Assembly: GCF_002261215.1 (NCBI RefSeq)
Contig: NZ_NEVS01000004.1
Coordinates: 3,162,001 to 3,226,000, forward strand
Reading direction: 5' to 3'
DNA length: 64,000 nt
Source of the DNA: Bordetella genomosp. 11
GTDB taxonomy: Bacteria > Pseudomonadota > Gammaproteobacteria > Burkholderiales > Burkholderiaceae_B
The notes under the pieces were generated by a model. That model did no database searches and had not been told where the DNA came from. It saw only the letters and a program-made list of their open reading frames with translations. Positions within the stretch are counted from its first letter, which is position 1, and each line of letters begins with the position of its first letter. The position numbers were made by a program, and so were the translations under genes. Positions 52,340 through 61,674 of this stretch are shown here, piece after piece.

Positions 52340-54510
52340 CAACGCCCCCTTCCCTGCCCCCCAGCCTGCAGGCCAACGCCAGACTGTCGACCTGGCTGCG
52401 CGTGGATCCGTCAGGCTATATCGAAGTCCGTTCCGGCAAAGTAGAAATCGGCCAGGGCATATTGACGGCGTTGGCGCAGATCGCCGCCGAGGAGCTGGAC
52501 GTCGCGTTCGACCGCATCCGCATGGTGCCCGCGGACACGGCGAACAGCCCCGACGAAGCCGTGACTTCGGGCAGCCTGTCCATCCAGCACTCCGGCTCGG
52601 CCTTGCGGCACGCCTGCGCGCAGGCGCGCGCCCTTCTGCTGGAGACGGCCGCGGCGCGGCACGGCGTCGCCGTCGATACCTTGACCGTGATCGACGGCGC
52701 CATTCATCGCGGCGGCGTGCGGCTGGCGGCGTATTGGGAGCTGGCCGACGAGGCGCTGCTGGACCGTGCCGCGAGCCCGCAGGTCGCGCCCAAGCGGCGC
52801 GACGCCTATCGCATCGTCGGCAACGCGCAAGCGCGGGCCGACATCGCCGAGAAAGTCTTCGGACAGTTTCGCTTTATCCATGACCTGGCGCTGCCCGGCA
52901 TGGTCCACGGACGCATGGTGCGCCCGCCATCGCCCGACGCGGAGCTGCTGGATTGGGACGCGGATGGCGTCTCGGCGTGGGACGGCATCCTGGCGGTGTG
53001 CCGCGATGGCTCGCTGGCCGGTGTCGTGGCCGAAACCGAGGCGCTGGCCGAGCGGGCCGCCGCCGCGCTGGCCAAGTCCGCCCGCTGGCGCGAGCGGGCC
53101 ACGCTGCCCGACGTCGATGCGCTACCCGCATGGCTCAAGACGCTGCGCACGGTGGACATGCGGTTGGGCAACGCGGGAGACGCCGCGCCCGATCCCAACA
53201 GCGACACGAGCCCCGCTGGCCACACTGCGGCCGGGGCCGCGCGCAGGACATTCCGCGCCGCGTACAGCAAGCCATTCATCAAGCATGGCTCCATCGGCCC
53301 GTCCTGCGCGCTGGCGCTGGCTGGCGAGGGCACGCTTCAGGTGTGGAGCCATACGCAAGGCATTTTCAATCTGCGCAAGGACCTGAGCCTGGCGTTCGCA
53401 TTGCCGGAGACGGCCATCGTCGTCCGCCACGTCCAGGGCGCCGGCTGCTATGGGCACAACGGCGCGGACGACGTCGCCTACGACGCTGCCTGGCTGGCGC
53501 GGCGCTGTCCAGGGCGGCCGGTGCGCGTGCAATGGTCTCGCGCCGACGAACTGAACTGGTCGCCGCATGGCCCGGCGATGTCGATCGAACTGCGGGCCGA
53601 CGTGGACGAAGACGGCCGCATCGTGGCATGGCGGCATGAGCTATGGAGTCCCGGCCACGGCCTGCGGCCCGGCCGTTCGTCCACGCCGACGCTGCTGGGT
53701 TCCTGGTACCTGGAGCGGCCTTTCGAGCGGCTGCATTCGGTGGATGCGCCACGCGCGGCGGGCGGCGGCGCCGATCGCAACGCCGAACCGATCTATCGAT
53801 TCGAAACCACGGATGTGCTGTGCCACCGGGTGCTGGATGTCCCCCTGCGGACATCGTCCCTGCGCGCGCTCGGCGCCTATGGCAACGTCTTCGCCATCGA
53901 GTCCTTCATGGACGAACTGGCACGCGCGGCGCACGCCGACCCCCTGGCCTACCGCCTGGCACACCTGGCCGATGCGCGAGGCATCGCCGTCCTGCGACAG
54001 GCCGCCGCGATGGCGAACTGGGAAACCCGTATCGAGCCGCGCGGCGAAGGCCAGGGCATGGGTATCGGTTTCGCGCGCTACAAGAATACCGGCGCCTACT
54101 GCGCCGTGGTCGCCGATGTCGACGTGCAGGAGCAGGTACGCGTGCGTCGCCTGTGGATCGCCGTGGACGTCGGCCTGGTCATCAACCCCGATGGCGTACG
54201 GCAGCAGATCGAAGGCGGCGCGCTGCAGGCGGTCAGTTGGACGCTGATGGAGGCGGCACGCTTCGACCGCACCCGTATGCTGGGCGATAACTGGCAGGAT
54301 TACCCCATGCTGCGATTCTCGCAGGTGCCCGAAGTGGAAGTGGCCATCGTGCAGCATCCCGGCGACGACCCGGTCGGTGCGGGGGAAGGATCGCTCGGCC
54401 CCACGGCGGCCGCGATCGGCAACGCCGTCTTCGACGCCCTGGGCGTGCGGGTGCGCGACCTGCCGCTGACCTTCGAACGCATCGCCGCCGCCATGGAAGA
54501 CGAGCCCTGA
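52336..54510 (+). CDS. Molybdopterin-binding subunit of a molybdenum hydroxylase
   Basis: A 724-residue catalytic subunit of the IorB/NicB type, in which the FAD subunit is missing from the operon. The N-terminal segment GYIEVRSGKVEIGQGILTAL, the central GAGCYGHNGADDVAYDAA and the C-terminal GEGSLGPTAAAIGNAV with catalytic Glu684 are all conserved. There is no C-terminal cytochrome c extension, unlike NicB, so the electron acceptor is unclear. No Tat signal is evident. Together with the small subunit it probably hydroxylates an N-heteroaromatic or aldehyde substrate; the family permits no finer call. Confidence 0.92.
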   Translation: MTTPPSLPPSLQANARLSTWLRVDPSGYIEVRSGKVEIGQGILTALAQIAAEELDVAFDRIRMVPADTANSPDEAVTSGSLSIQHSGSALRHACAQARALLLETAAARHGVAVDTLTVIDGAIHRGGVRLAAYWELADEALLDRAASPQVAPKRRDAYRIVGNAQARADIAEKVFGQFRFIHDLALPGMVHGRMVRPPSPDAELLDWDADGVSAWDGILAVCRDGSLAGVVAETEALAERAAAALAKSARWRERATLPDVDALPAWLKTLRTVDMRLGNAGDAAPDPNSDTSPAGHTAAGAARRTFRAAYSKPFIKHGSIGPSCALALAGEGTLQVWSHTQGIFNLRKDLSLAFALPETAIVVRHVQGAGCYGHNGADDVAYDAAWLARRCPGRPVRVQWSRADELNWSPHGPAMSIELRADVDEDGRIVAWRHELWSPGHGLRPGRSSTPTLLGSWYLERPFERLHSVDAPRAAGGGADRNAEPIYRFETTDVLCHRVLDVPLRTSSLRALGAYGNVFAIESFMDELARAAHADPLAYRLAHLADARGIAVLRQAAAMANWETRIEPRGEGQGMGIGFARYKNTGAYCAVVADVDVQEQVRVRRLWIAVDVGLVINPDGVRQQIEGGALQAVSWTLMEAARFDRTRMLGDNWQDYPMLRFSQVPEVEVAIVQHPGDDPVGAGEGSLGPTAAAIGNAVFDALGVRVRDLPLTFERIAAAMEDEP

Positions 54511-54569
54511 AACCAAGATCCGCGCGCGATACCGCGCGGAAGAAAACCCGGAATCAACCAAGGATACGG

Positions 54570-55265
54570 ATGAAACTGAACCTCTTCAGCGGCGGAGCCG
54601 CGAAAGCCGTCGTCACCGGCCTGCAGGCCGAGTTCGAACAACGCCACGGCGCCACGCTGCAAGCCAGCTTCGGCGCGGTGGGCACGATGCGCGACCAGTT
54701 GCTGGCCGGCGCGCCCTGCGATGTGATCATTCTTTCCGATGCGCTGATCAAGGACCTGGAAAAGCAGGGGCACGTGGTCGCCGGCAGCGCCCGTCCCCTG
54801 GGACGGGTCGAAACCGGCGTGGCCGTGCGCACCGGCGAGCCGGCCGTCGCCGTTGACGACGGCGCCGCGCTGAAGGCCACGCTGGCCGCGGCGCGTGGGC
54901 TGTACGTGCCCCATCTGCAGCAGTCGACCGCCGGGCAGCACATCGCCAACGTGCTGCGCAGGCTGGGGCTGGACGGGGCCCTGGCGGGCCGCATACACGA
55001 GTATCCCAACGGCGCCGTGGCGATGGGCGAATTGGCCCGGACGACAGGCGACGGCATGATCGGCTGCACGCAGGTTACCGAGATCCTGTACACGCCGGGC
55101 GTTACGCTGGTGGGGGAACTGCCGAAGGAATATGGCCTGAGCACCGTATACACGGCGGCATGCTGCAGCAAGGCGGCCGATCCGGCGGGCGCCAGGGCCT
55201 TCGTCGACGCGCTGGGCGGCGCGGACTCCCTGGCGCTGCGCAGGCAGGCCGGTTTCGTGGTCTGA
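54570..55265 (+). CDS. ModA-like substrate-binding protein without signal peptide
   Basis: A 231-residue protein with the fold of molybdate-type periplasmic binding proteins (LNLFSGGAAKAVVTGLQAEFE, FGAVGTMRDQLLAGAPCDVIIL). It begins directly at the first beta strand; no signal peptide is present and no upstream in-frame start adds one. AAGGA precedes the ATG. ModA proteins normally serve periplasmic molybdate uptake, so a cytoplasmic form beside a molybdenum hydroxylase could bind molybdate or a pathway compound inside the cell. It ends the operon; no modBC genes follow. Confidence 0.8.
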   Translation: MKLNLFSGGAAKAVVTGLQAEFEQRHGATLQASFGAVGTMRDQLLAGAPCDVIILSDALIKDLEKQGHVVAGSARPLGRVETGVAVRTGEPAVAVDDGAALKATLAAARGLYVPHLQQSTAGQHIANVLRRLGLDGALAGRIHEYPNGAVAMGELARTTGDGMIGCTQVTEILYTPGVTLVGELPKEYGLSTVYTAACCSKAADPAGARAFVDALGGADSLALRRQAGFVV

Positions 55266-55266
55266 A

Positions 55267-55536
55267 CTATCTGTGCAAAAGGCGTCGCATGGCCAGGGCC
55301 GCGGCGACGCCTATGACCAGCGTGAACATGAAGGCGGCCACCGCCAGGATGGGCGCCTGGTCCATGAAGTCGCCGGTCAGCGTCGCGAACAATACGCCGC
55401 CGCCATTCAAGACCGCCAGCGCCGCGCATCCGGTAAGGGTGGCCCCAAGACGACTGGCGCGCGCGCATAATGCGCCGCCCAAAATGGCGATGGCCACTAC
55501 CGTGGCCATTCCCCAGAACAGACTTTCATACGCCAT
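55267..55536 (-). CDS. Small membrane protein, function unknown
   Basis: An 89-residue protein with three predicted transmembrane helices (about 7-25, 32-52 and 60-82) and a basic C terminus (RRLLHR). No family recognised. It is convergent with the ModA-like gene, one base apart. Confidence 0.6.
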   Translation of the reverse strand: MAYESLFWGMATVVAIAILGGALCARASRLGATLTGCAALAVLNGGGVLFATLTGDFMDQAPILAVAAFMFTLVIGVAAALAMRRLLHR

Positions 55537-55580
55537 CGCATGGCCGCCTTCGGACGAAAAGCGGCAGTGTAACGGCCAAA

Positions 55581-55826
55581 TTACCCGTTGCGCGAATACT
55601 CGGGCTCACCGTTGTAGCGAACGCCGCGTATGCCCTGGAACAGCTGGCGGCAATTGCGTTCCGCTTCGTCCTGCGACGCGAAGGCTCGGCCGCCTGCGAG
55701 GGTCCAGCACTTCTCCGGCGCGTTGACGCCGATCTTGCGAGTCCACACCTGCACCCGGTATTTGCGGTCCTCGTCGGCGGCCACCGCGCAACGCACACGA
55801 AATCCATTGACCGTACGAGTCTCCAT
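55581..55826 (-). CDS. Hypothetical protein
   Basis: An 81-residue soluble protein with a strand-rich core (FRVRCAVAADEDRKYRVQVW) and two further cysteines (EKCWTLAGG, AERNCRQLF). No family recognised, though the conserved-looking Trp/Cys pattern suggests a real small domain. The start at 55826 follows a purine-rich stretch. The neighbouring membrane-protein gene begins 44 bases downstream on the same strand, so the two may be co-transcribed. Confidence 0.6.
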   Translation of the reverse strand: METRTVNGFRVRCAVAADEDRKYRVQVWTRKIGVNAPEKCWTLAGGRAFASQDEAERNCRQLFQGIRGVRYNGEPEYSRNG

Positions 55827-56254
55827 GTGAACTCCCTTGAGTGAGCAGCTCGCCGGGATGGCGGCCAGTGAGCGGCATTTTGCCGCGCCAACCAGGACGC
55901 CTTTATTGCGGCCTGGAAACTAAAAGCGATAAAGATTTTCTGAGTACGAAAGCCATTCGGGCGAAAAAACGTCGGCGCGGCACTGCGGCTGGGCCGCTCT
56001 TTGTAACGGCGTGTGAATACGAGGGCGTCGACTACGGATGAGCAGACCTGTTTCACCCCATTTCGCCACTGGGGATGCCCTCGGTAATTTGCCACACGAA
56101 AAACCACAAAACCCTAAAATCACACAGAACGCGCCGGCCGATGTAGCGGATTGTCGCCTTTTGATGACTTGCACGGCGGGCGCGGCTTCGCGTTTTCCCC
56201 GACAATGGGGCCGTCATTTTCCACAGCTGCCTGGCAGCAAAGCGCAGGAACATC
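55827..56254. other. Intergenic region, nothing recognised
   Basis: This stretch of 428 bases separates the divergent hypothetical gene and the PVYVAPP-repeat gene. It includes an A-rich patch (about 56093-56125). I see no convincing coding frame, RNA or strong palindrome; promoters for both flanking genes must lie here. Confidence 0.4.
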
Positions 56255-56587
56255 ATGATCAAACGTTGGATAGTCTCTGGTCTTGGCGCCGCCGCCCTGC
56301 TGGCCTCGGGTGTCGCGATGGCTCGTGTGGATGTAGGGATTTCCATCGGCGTTCCGCCGCTGATCGTCGGCGCCCCGGTCTATGCCGCGCCCGCCCCGGT
56401 CTATGTCGCCCCGCCGCCCCCGGTCTACGTGGCGCCGCCTCCCATCGTGGTGGCCCCGCGCCCGGTCTATGTCGCGCCGCGGCCCTACTATTACCCCGGC
56501 CCTTACTATGGTCCCCGTTACCACGGCGGCCCGCGCTACTATCACGAGCGCTGGGACGGCCATCACGGCAAGGGCCATCGCCACTGA
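56255..56587 (+). CDS. Secreted Pro/Tyr-rich repeat protein
   Basis: A 110-residue protein with a signal peptide (cleavage near AMA-R at residue 23). The mature part contains a VDVGISIG segment, then degenerate repeats of the type APVYVAPPP, and a His/Gly/Tyr-rich end (PRYYHERWDGHHGKGHRH). Similar short Pro/Tyr-rich periplasmic proteins are common in Burkholderiales and have no assigned function; the His-rich tail could bind metal. It is its own unit, closed by the terminator at 56645-56671. Confidence 0.75.
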   Translation: MIKRWIVSGLGAAALLASGVAMARVDVGISIGVPPLIVGAPVYAAPAPVYVAPPPPVYVAPPPIVVAPRPVYVAPRPYYYPGPYYGPRYHGGPRYYHERWDGHHGKGHRH

Positions 56588-56644
56588 TCCCCTGGCGGGG
56601 GTAACTCCCGCCCATGACGGTGCCGCGCCGTCCGGCCCAAAAAC

Positions 56645-56671
56645 AAACCCGCCTCGGCGGGTTTGTTTTTG
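56645..56671. terminator. Bidirectional terminator
   Basis: CAAACCCGC (56645-56653) and GCGGGTTTG (56658-56666) form a 9-base-pair stem with a 4-base loop. Five T residues follow on the plus strand, and the A-rich left side provides T residues on the minus strand. It serves the rightward repeat-protein gene and the leftward serS gene. Confidence 0.85.
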
Positions 56672-56732
56672 GGGGTTGCGGCCAGGGGCCCCGAACGGGG
56701 CGACGGCGCCGGCCGGGCCGGCTTGCGCGGAC

Positions 56733-58124
<1,392 letters not shown>

Positions 58125-59465
58125 CTACCGCTTGCCGGACTTGGCCTGGGCGTCCAAATCGCGCAGGAAGGCCAGCTTCTGCTGGATTTTAGCTTCCAGA
58201 CCGCGATCGGTCGGCTGGTAGAAGGTGGGATGCAGGCCATCGGGAAAGTAATCTTCTCCCGCGGCATAACCGTGCGGTTCGTCGTGGGCGTAGCGATAGG
58301 CGTGGCCGTGCCCCAACTGCTTCATCAGCTTGGTGGGCGCGTTGCGCAGGTGTATGGGCACCGGCGCGCTGCCGTGTTCCTCCGCATAGCGGCGCGCGGC
58401 GTTGTAGGCGTTGTAGACCGCGTTGGACTTGGCCGCGCAGGCCAGGTATACGACGGCCTGGGCCAGGGCCAGTTCTCCTTCGGGCGAGCCCAGGCGTTCG
58501 TAGATGTCCGCGCCGTTCAGGGCGATCTCGGTCGCGCGCGGATCGGCCAGGCCGATATCCTCGATGGCCATGCGCACGAGGCGGCGCGAGAGATAACGGG
58601 GGTCCGCGCCGCCATCGATCATGCGCGCGAACCAGTACAGCGCGGCGTCGGGGTCCGAGCCACGCACCGACTTGTGCAACGCGCTGATCTGGTCGTAGAA
58701 GGCATCGCCGCCCTTGTCGAAGCGGCGCAGGTTTTGCGATAGCGACGTTTCCAGCCATTCAGCATCGACGATGTCGCGATGCGCCGTACGCGCCGACTCC
58801 GCGACGACTTCGACGGCGTTGATCAGCCGGCGCGCATCGCCGTCGGCCCAGCCGGCCAGCTGTTCGCGCGCGCTGTCGTCAAAGCGCATGGCCGCGTCGT
58901 CCGGAAAAGTGGCATTCAGCTCTACCAGGGCGCGGTCGATCAGCTGCATCAGTTCCTGCGCGGTCAGCGATTGCAGGACATACACGCGGGCGCGCGACAA
59001 CAGCGCGGAATTGACCTCGAAAGAGGGATTTTCCGTGGTGGCGCCGATGAAGGTGAACAGGCCGCTTTCCACATAGGGCAGGAAGGCGTCCTGCTGAGCC
59101 TTGTTGAAGCGGTGGACTTCGTCGACGAAGAGGATGGTGCGGCGTCCCTGGCCTTGGGCGACCTGGGCCACCGCGACCGCGTCGCGGATGTCCTTGACGC
59201 CGCCCAGCACGGCCGAAATGGCGATGAACTGGGAGTCGAAGCCATCGGCCATCAGGCGCGCCAGCGTGGTTTTGCCCACGCCCGGCGGCCCCCAGAAGAT
59301 CATGGAATGCGGACGCCCGGACTGGAAGGCCACGCGCAGGGGCTTGCCTTCGCCCAGCAGATGGGATTGCCCGACGACATCGTCCAGGGTGCGCGGACGC
59401 AGGCGTTCCGCCAGCGGCACGTGGGCCCGCTGCGTCGGGTCCGCGGCGAACAGATCGTTGCTCAT
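58125..59465 (-). CDS. rarA: Replication-associated recombination protein A (MgsA/RarA)
   Basis: A 446-residue AAA+ ATPase acting at stalled replication forks and at single-stranded DNA ends. Walker A is GPPGVGKTTLAR and Walker B is ILFVDEVHRFNKAQQDAF. The sensor and C-terminal tetramerisation regions (GSDPDAALYWFARMIDGGADP, NAPTKLMKQLGHG) are typical. It precedes serS on the same strand. In many relatives lolA lies directly upstream; here the next gene upstream is the M50-HlyD fusion. Confidence 0.96.
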   Translation of the reverse strand: MSNDLFAADPTQRAHVPLAERLRPRTLDDVVGQSHLLGEGKPLRVAFQSGRPHSMIFWGPPGVGKTTLARLMADGFDSQFIAISAVLGGVKDIRDAVAVAQVAQGQGRRTILFVDEVHRFNKAQQDAFLPYVESGLFTFIGATTENPSFEVNSALLSRARVYVLQSLTAQELMQLIDRALVELNATFPDDAAMRFDDSAREQLAGWADGDARRLINAVEVVAESARTAHRDIVDAEWLETSLSQNLRRFDKGGDAFYDQISALHKSVRGSDPDAALYWFARMIDGGADPRYLSRRLVRMAIEDIGLADPRATEIALNGADIYERLGSPEGELALAQAVVYLACAAKSNAVYNAYNAARRYAEEHGSAPVPIHLRNAPTKLMKQLGHGHAYRYAHDEPHGYAAGEDYFPDGLHPTFYQPTDRGLEAKIQQKLAFLRDLDAQAKSGKR

Positions 59466-59558
59466 GGGATGGAAAGAGACCGAATCGAGAAGGTATTACA
59501 CCAGATATGGGGGCGCCGATGCCTTTGGCCAAGCCCCGGCCGGCCCCGGAGGGATCCC

Positions 59559-61664
59559 TCAGAAGCCGATTTCCCGGTGCAGCACCGCCATTGCGCTGCG
59601 CAGATAGCGCCAGCTCGGTACGGCCCATTTGCCGAACACCACGACCTTGCCGCGCCAGGCATGCTGGGCCGCGGTCGCGTCGGTCGACAGCACTTTCAGG
59701 CTGACGCGGTAGATGGGGCGTTCCGGATAGAACTGGCCGTTCTTTTCCCGCGCCACCACGCTGCCGCCGAACAGGTTGGACAGCTCCGGCTCGGACAGGG
59801 TCCGGCTGGTATCGCGATCGATGCCGGTGATCTCGACGCGGGCGACGGGCCCCTCGGGCGTGTCGGAATAAAACTTTCCGGTGTCGCCGACCGAAATCAG
59901 GTTCAGCTCATCCTCATCCAGGTAGGCGATCGCCACCTGCCCCTGATCGGAGACCAGGCGGGCCAGCGGTTCCTGCTTGGCCATCCATACCCCCGGCCGC
60001 GCCTCCGGATTCACATCGGTGAGCACCCCCGCGAAAGGCGCCACCGGCGCGTAGCGGGCGGCATCCGCGTCGACCGCCGCGATCTCGGCCTCGGCCGCAC
60101 CCAGTTGTTCGCGCGATACCTGCAATTGGGTACGCTGTTCCTTGTCGAAGGACGCGGCGGCGGTTTGCCAGCGCAGGCTTTCGATACGGGCCAGGGCGCT
60201 CTGCCTGCGGGCGGCAAGATCGGGAGACGACAGCTGCAGCAGAACCGCGCCTGGCTCCACGCGCTGGCCGTCCGCGACCGGCATGGCCTGGACCCGCGCA
60301 TGGGCGGGTGCATAGATCACCAGTTGATCGGCGGGACGCAGCAGCGCGCTGACGGCGACCCGGCTGGGCCAGGGCATGCCCAGCAGGAGCACGAGCGCCA
60401 GCGCGACGATGGCGCTATGGCGGGCCCGGCGTCGCGTCCGGATCGCCGGCCATAGCCTGCGCCAGGCCTGCAATTCGCAAAACAGCGGCAGCAGCAGGAA
60501 CCAGCCGATTTCCACGGCGAAAAGCAGGATGCCCACGGCCTTGATGAAGAAGGCATACACCAGGGCCGCGATGCCCAGGAAAACCACAAGGCGATAGATC
60601 CAGGTTGCGTAGGCGAAGAGGATCAGGCCGGCCTGCCGATGGCGGGGAAAATGTTCCGGCGGCGGCTCGCCCAGGGCGAACAGCCGTTCGCGCAGGTCCC
60701 AGCGCGCCAGCGCGAACGCGCGGGTATGCAGGTTGGGCATTTCCAGCCAATCCGACAGCAGGAAGTAGCCGTCGAAGCGCATGAAGGGACTCATGTTGAT
60801 GGCGACGGTCGCGAACCAGGTCGTGGTGGCGAGCAGGAAAGCCAGCGATTTGAGCGTGCCGTCGGGCAGCACCGCCCAGGCCCAGGTCGCCCAGGCGGCG
60901 ACGATCAGCTCGGTCGCCACGCCTGCGCCGACCACGGCCAGACGCTGCCGCCGCCGCGTCAGCCGCCAGACGTCGTTGGTATCGGTATACGCGACGGGCC
61001 ACATGACGAGAAAGGCAATGCCCATGGCGGGCACCTTGCAGCCCAGTCTCTTGGCAGTCACGGCATGGCCCAGTTCGTGCAGCGTTTTGACCGCCGCCAG
61101 CGTGACGGCGTAGCTGGCCAGCCCGGACCACGAGATCGTATCCACCAGCGTAGCGGTGAAACGGTCCCACTGGCGATAGACCTCGACCAGGCCCCAGCCC
61201 AGCGCCGCCAGCGTGAGGCAGAGAAACGCGCGGGAATACAAAAAAGACAGGCGCGGCGCCCATCGGGTCAGCCAGGCATCCGGCCTGACGAGGGGTATGC
61301 GAAAGAACAGATAGTTATGCAGCAGCCAGGTGCCGAGTCCCCCACGATGCCGGCGCAGCCGACTGGCGTAGTCCGCGGCGGCGCCGGGCTGGGGCCGGAG
61401 CAGTTCGTTGTCGCGCAGGAAGGCAACGACGTCCGCGACGTCGGCATGCTCGATCTGCAAGGTCGTCTCGCGGCTGGCGACTGCCGCGATCGCGGACGGC
61501 TCGCCCAGGTGCCAGCGGCTGAGGATCTCGAACGTGGGCCAATCGATCTGGAAAAACCGGTTGCGCACGGGATCGTGCAGCGTATGGCTGGGCTGGCCGT
61601 CGGCCAGCACCGGCCCCGGCATCAATGCGAGCTCCTCGCGCAGCGGTGGCAGGACTTCCTTCAT
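59559..61664 (-). CDS. M50 zinc protease fused to a HlyD-type module
   Basis: A 701-residue membrane protein. Residues about 25-90 resemble a PqqD-like winged helix (RRE): HTLHDPVRNRFFQIDWPTFE through VVAFLRDNELL. The membrane region carries the site-2-protease zinc motif H196-E197-LG-H200 and the distal ligand D298 (NMSPFMRFDGYF). About eight hydrophobic helices lie between 140 and 440. From about 450 to 690 comes a lipoyl/coiled-coil/barrel module of the HlyD type. The domain order matches the putative peptide zinc metalloprotease group (YydH-like). It begins 10 bases after the adaptor gene. It may clip or export a partner, probably the repeat protein upstream. Confidence 0.85.
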   Translation of the reverse strand: MKEVLPPLREELALMPGPVLADGQPSHTLHDPVRNRFFQIDWPTFEILSRWHLGEPSAIAAVASRETTLQIEHADVADVVAFLRDNELLRPQPGAAADYASRLRRHRGGLGTWLLHNYLFFRIPLVRPDAWLTRWAPRLSFLYSRAFLCLTLAALGWGLVEVYRQWDRFTATLVDTISWSGLASYAVTLAAVKTLHELGHAVTAKRLGCKVPAMGIAFLVMWPVAYTDTNDVWRLTRRRQRLAVVGAGVATELIVAAWATWAWAVLPDGTLKSLAFLLATTTWFATVAINMSPFMRFDGYFLLSDWLEMPNLHTRAFALARWDLRERLFALGEPPPEHFPRHRQAGLILFAYATWIYRLVVFLGIAALVYAFFIKAVGILLFAVEIGWFLLLPLFCELQAWRRLWPAIRTRRRARHSAIVALALVLLLGMPWPSRVAVSALLRPADQLVIYAPAHARVQAMPVADGQRVEPGAVLLQLSSPDLAARRQSALARIESLRWQTAAASFDKEQRTQLQVSREQLGAAEAEIAAVDADAARYAPVAPFAGVLTDVNPEARPGVWMAKQEPLARLVSDQGQVAIAYLDEDELNLISVGDTGKFYSDTPEGPVARVEITGIDRDTSRTLSEPELSNLFGGSVVAREKNGQFYPERPIYRVSLKVLSTDATAAQHAWRGKVVVFGKWAVPSWRYLRSAMAVLHREIGF

Positions 61665-61674
61665 GGGCGCCGGC

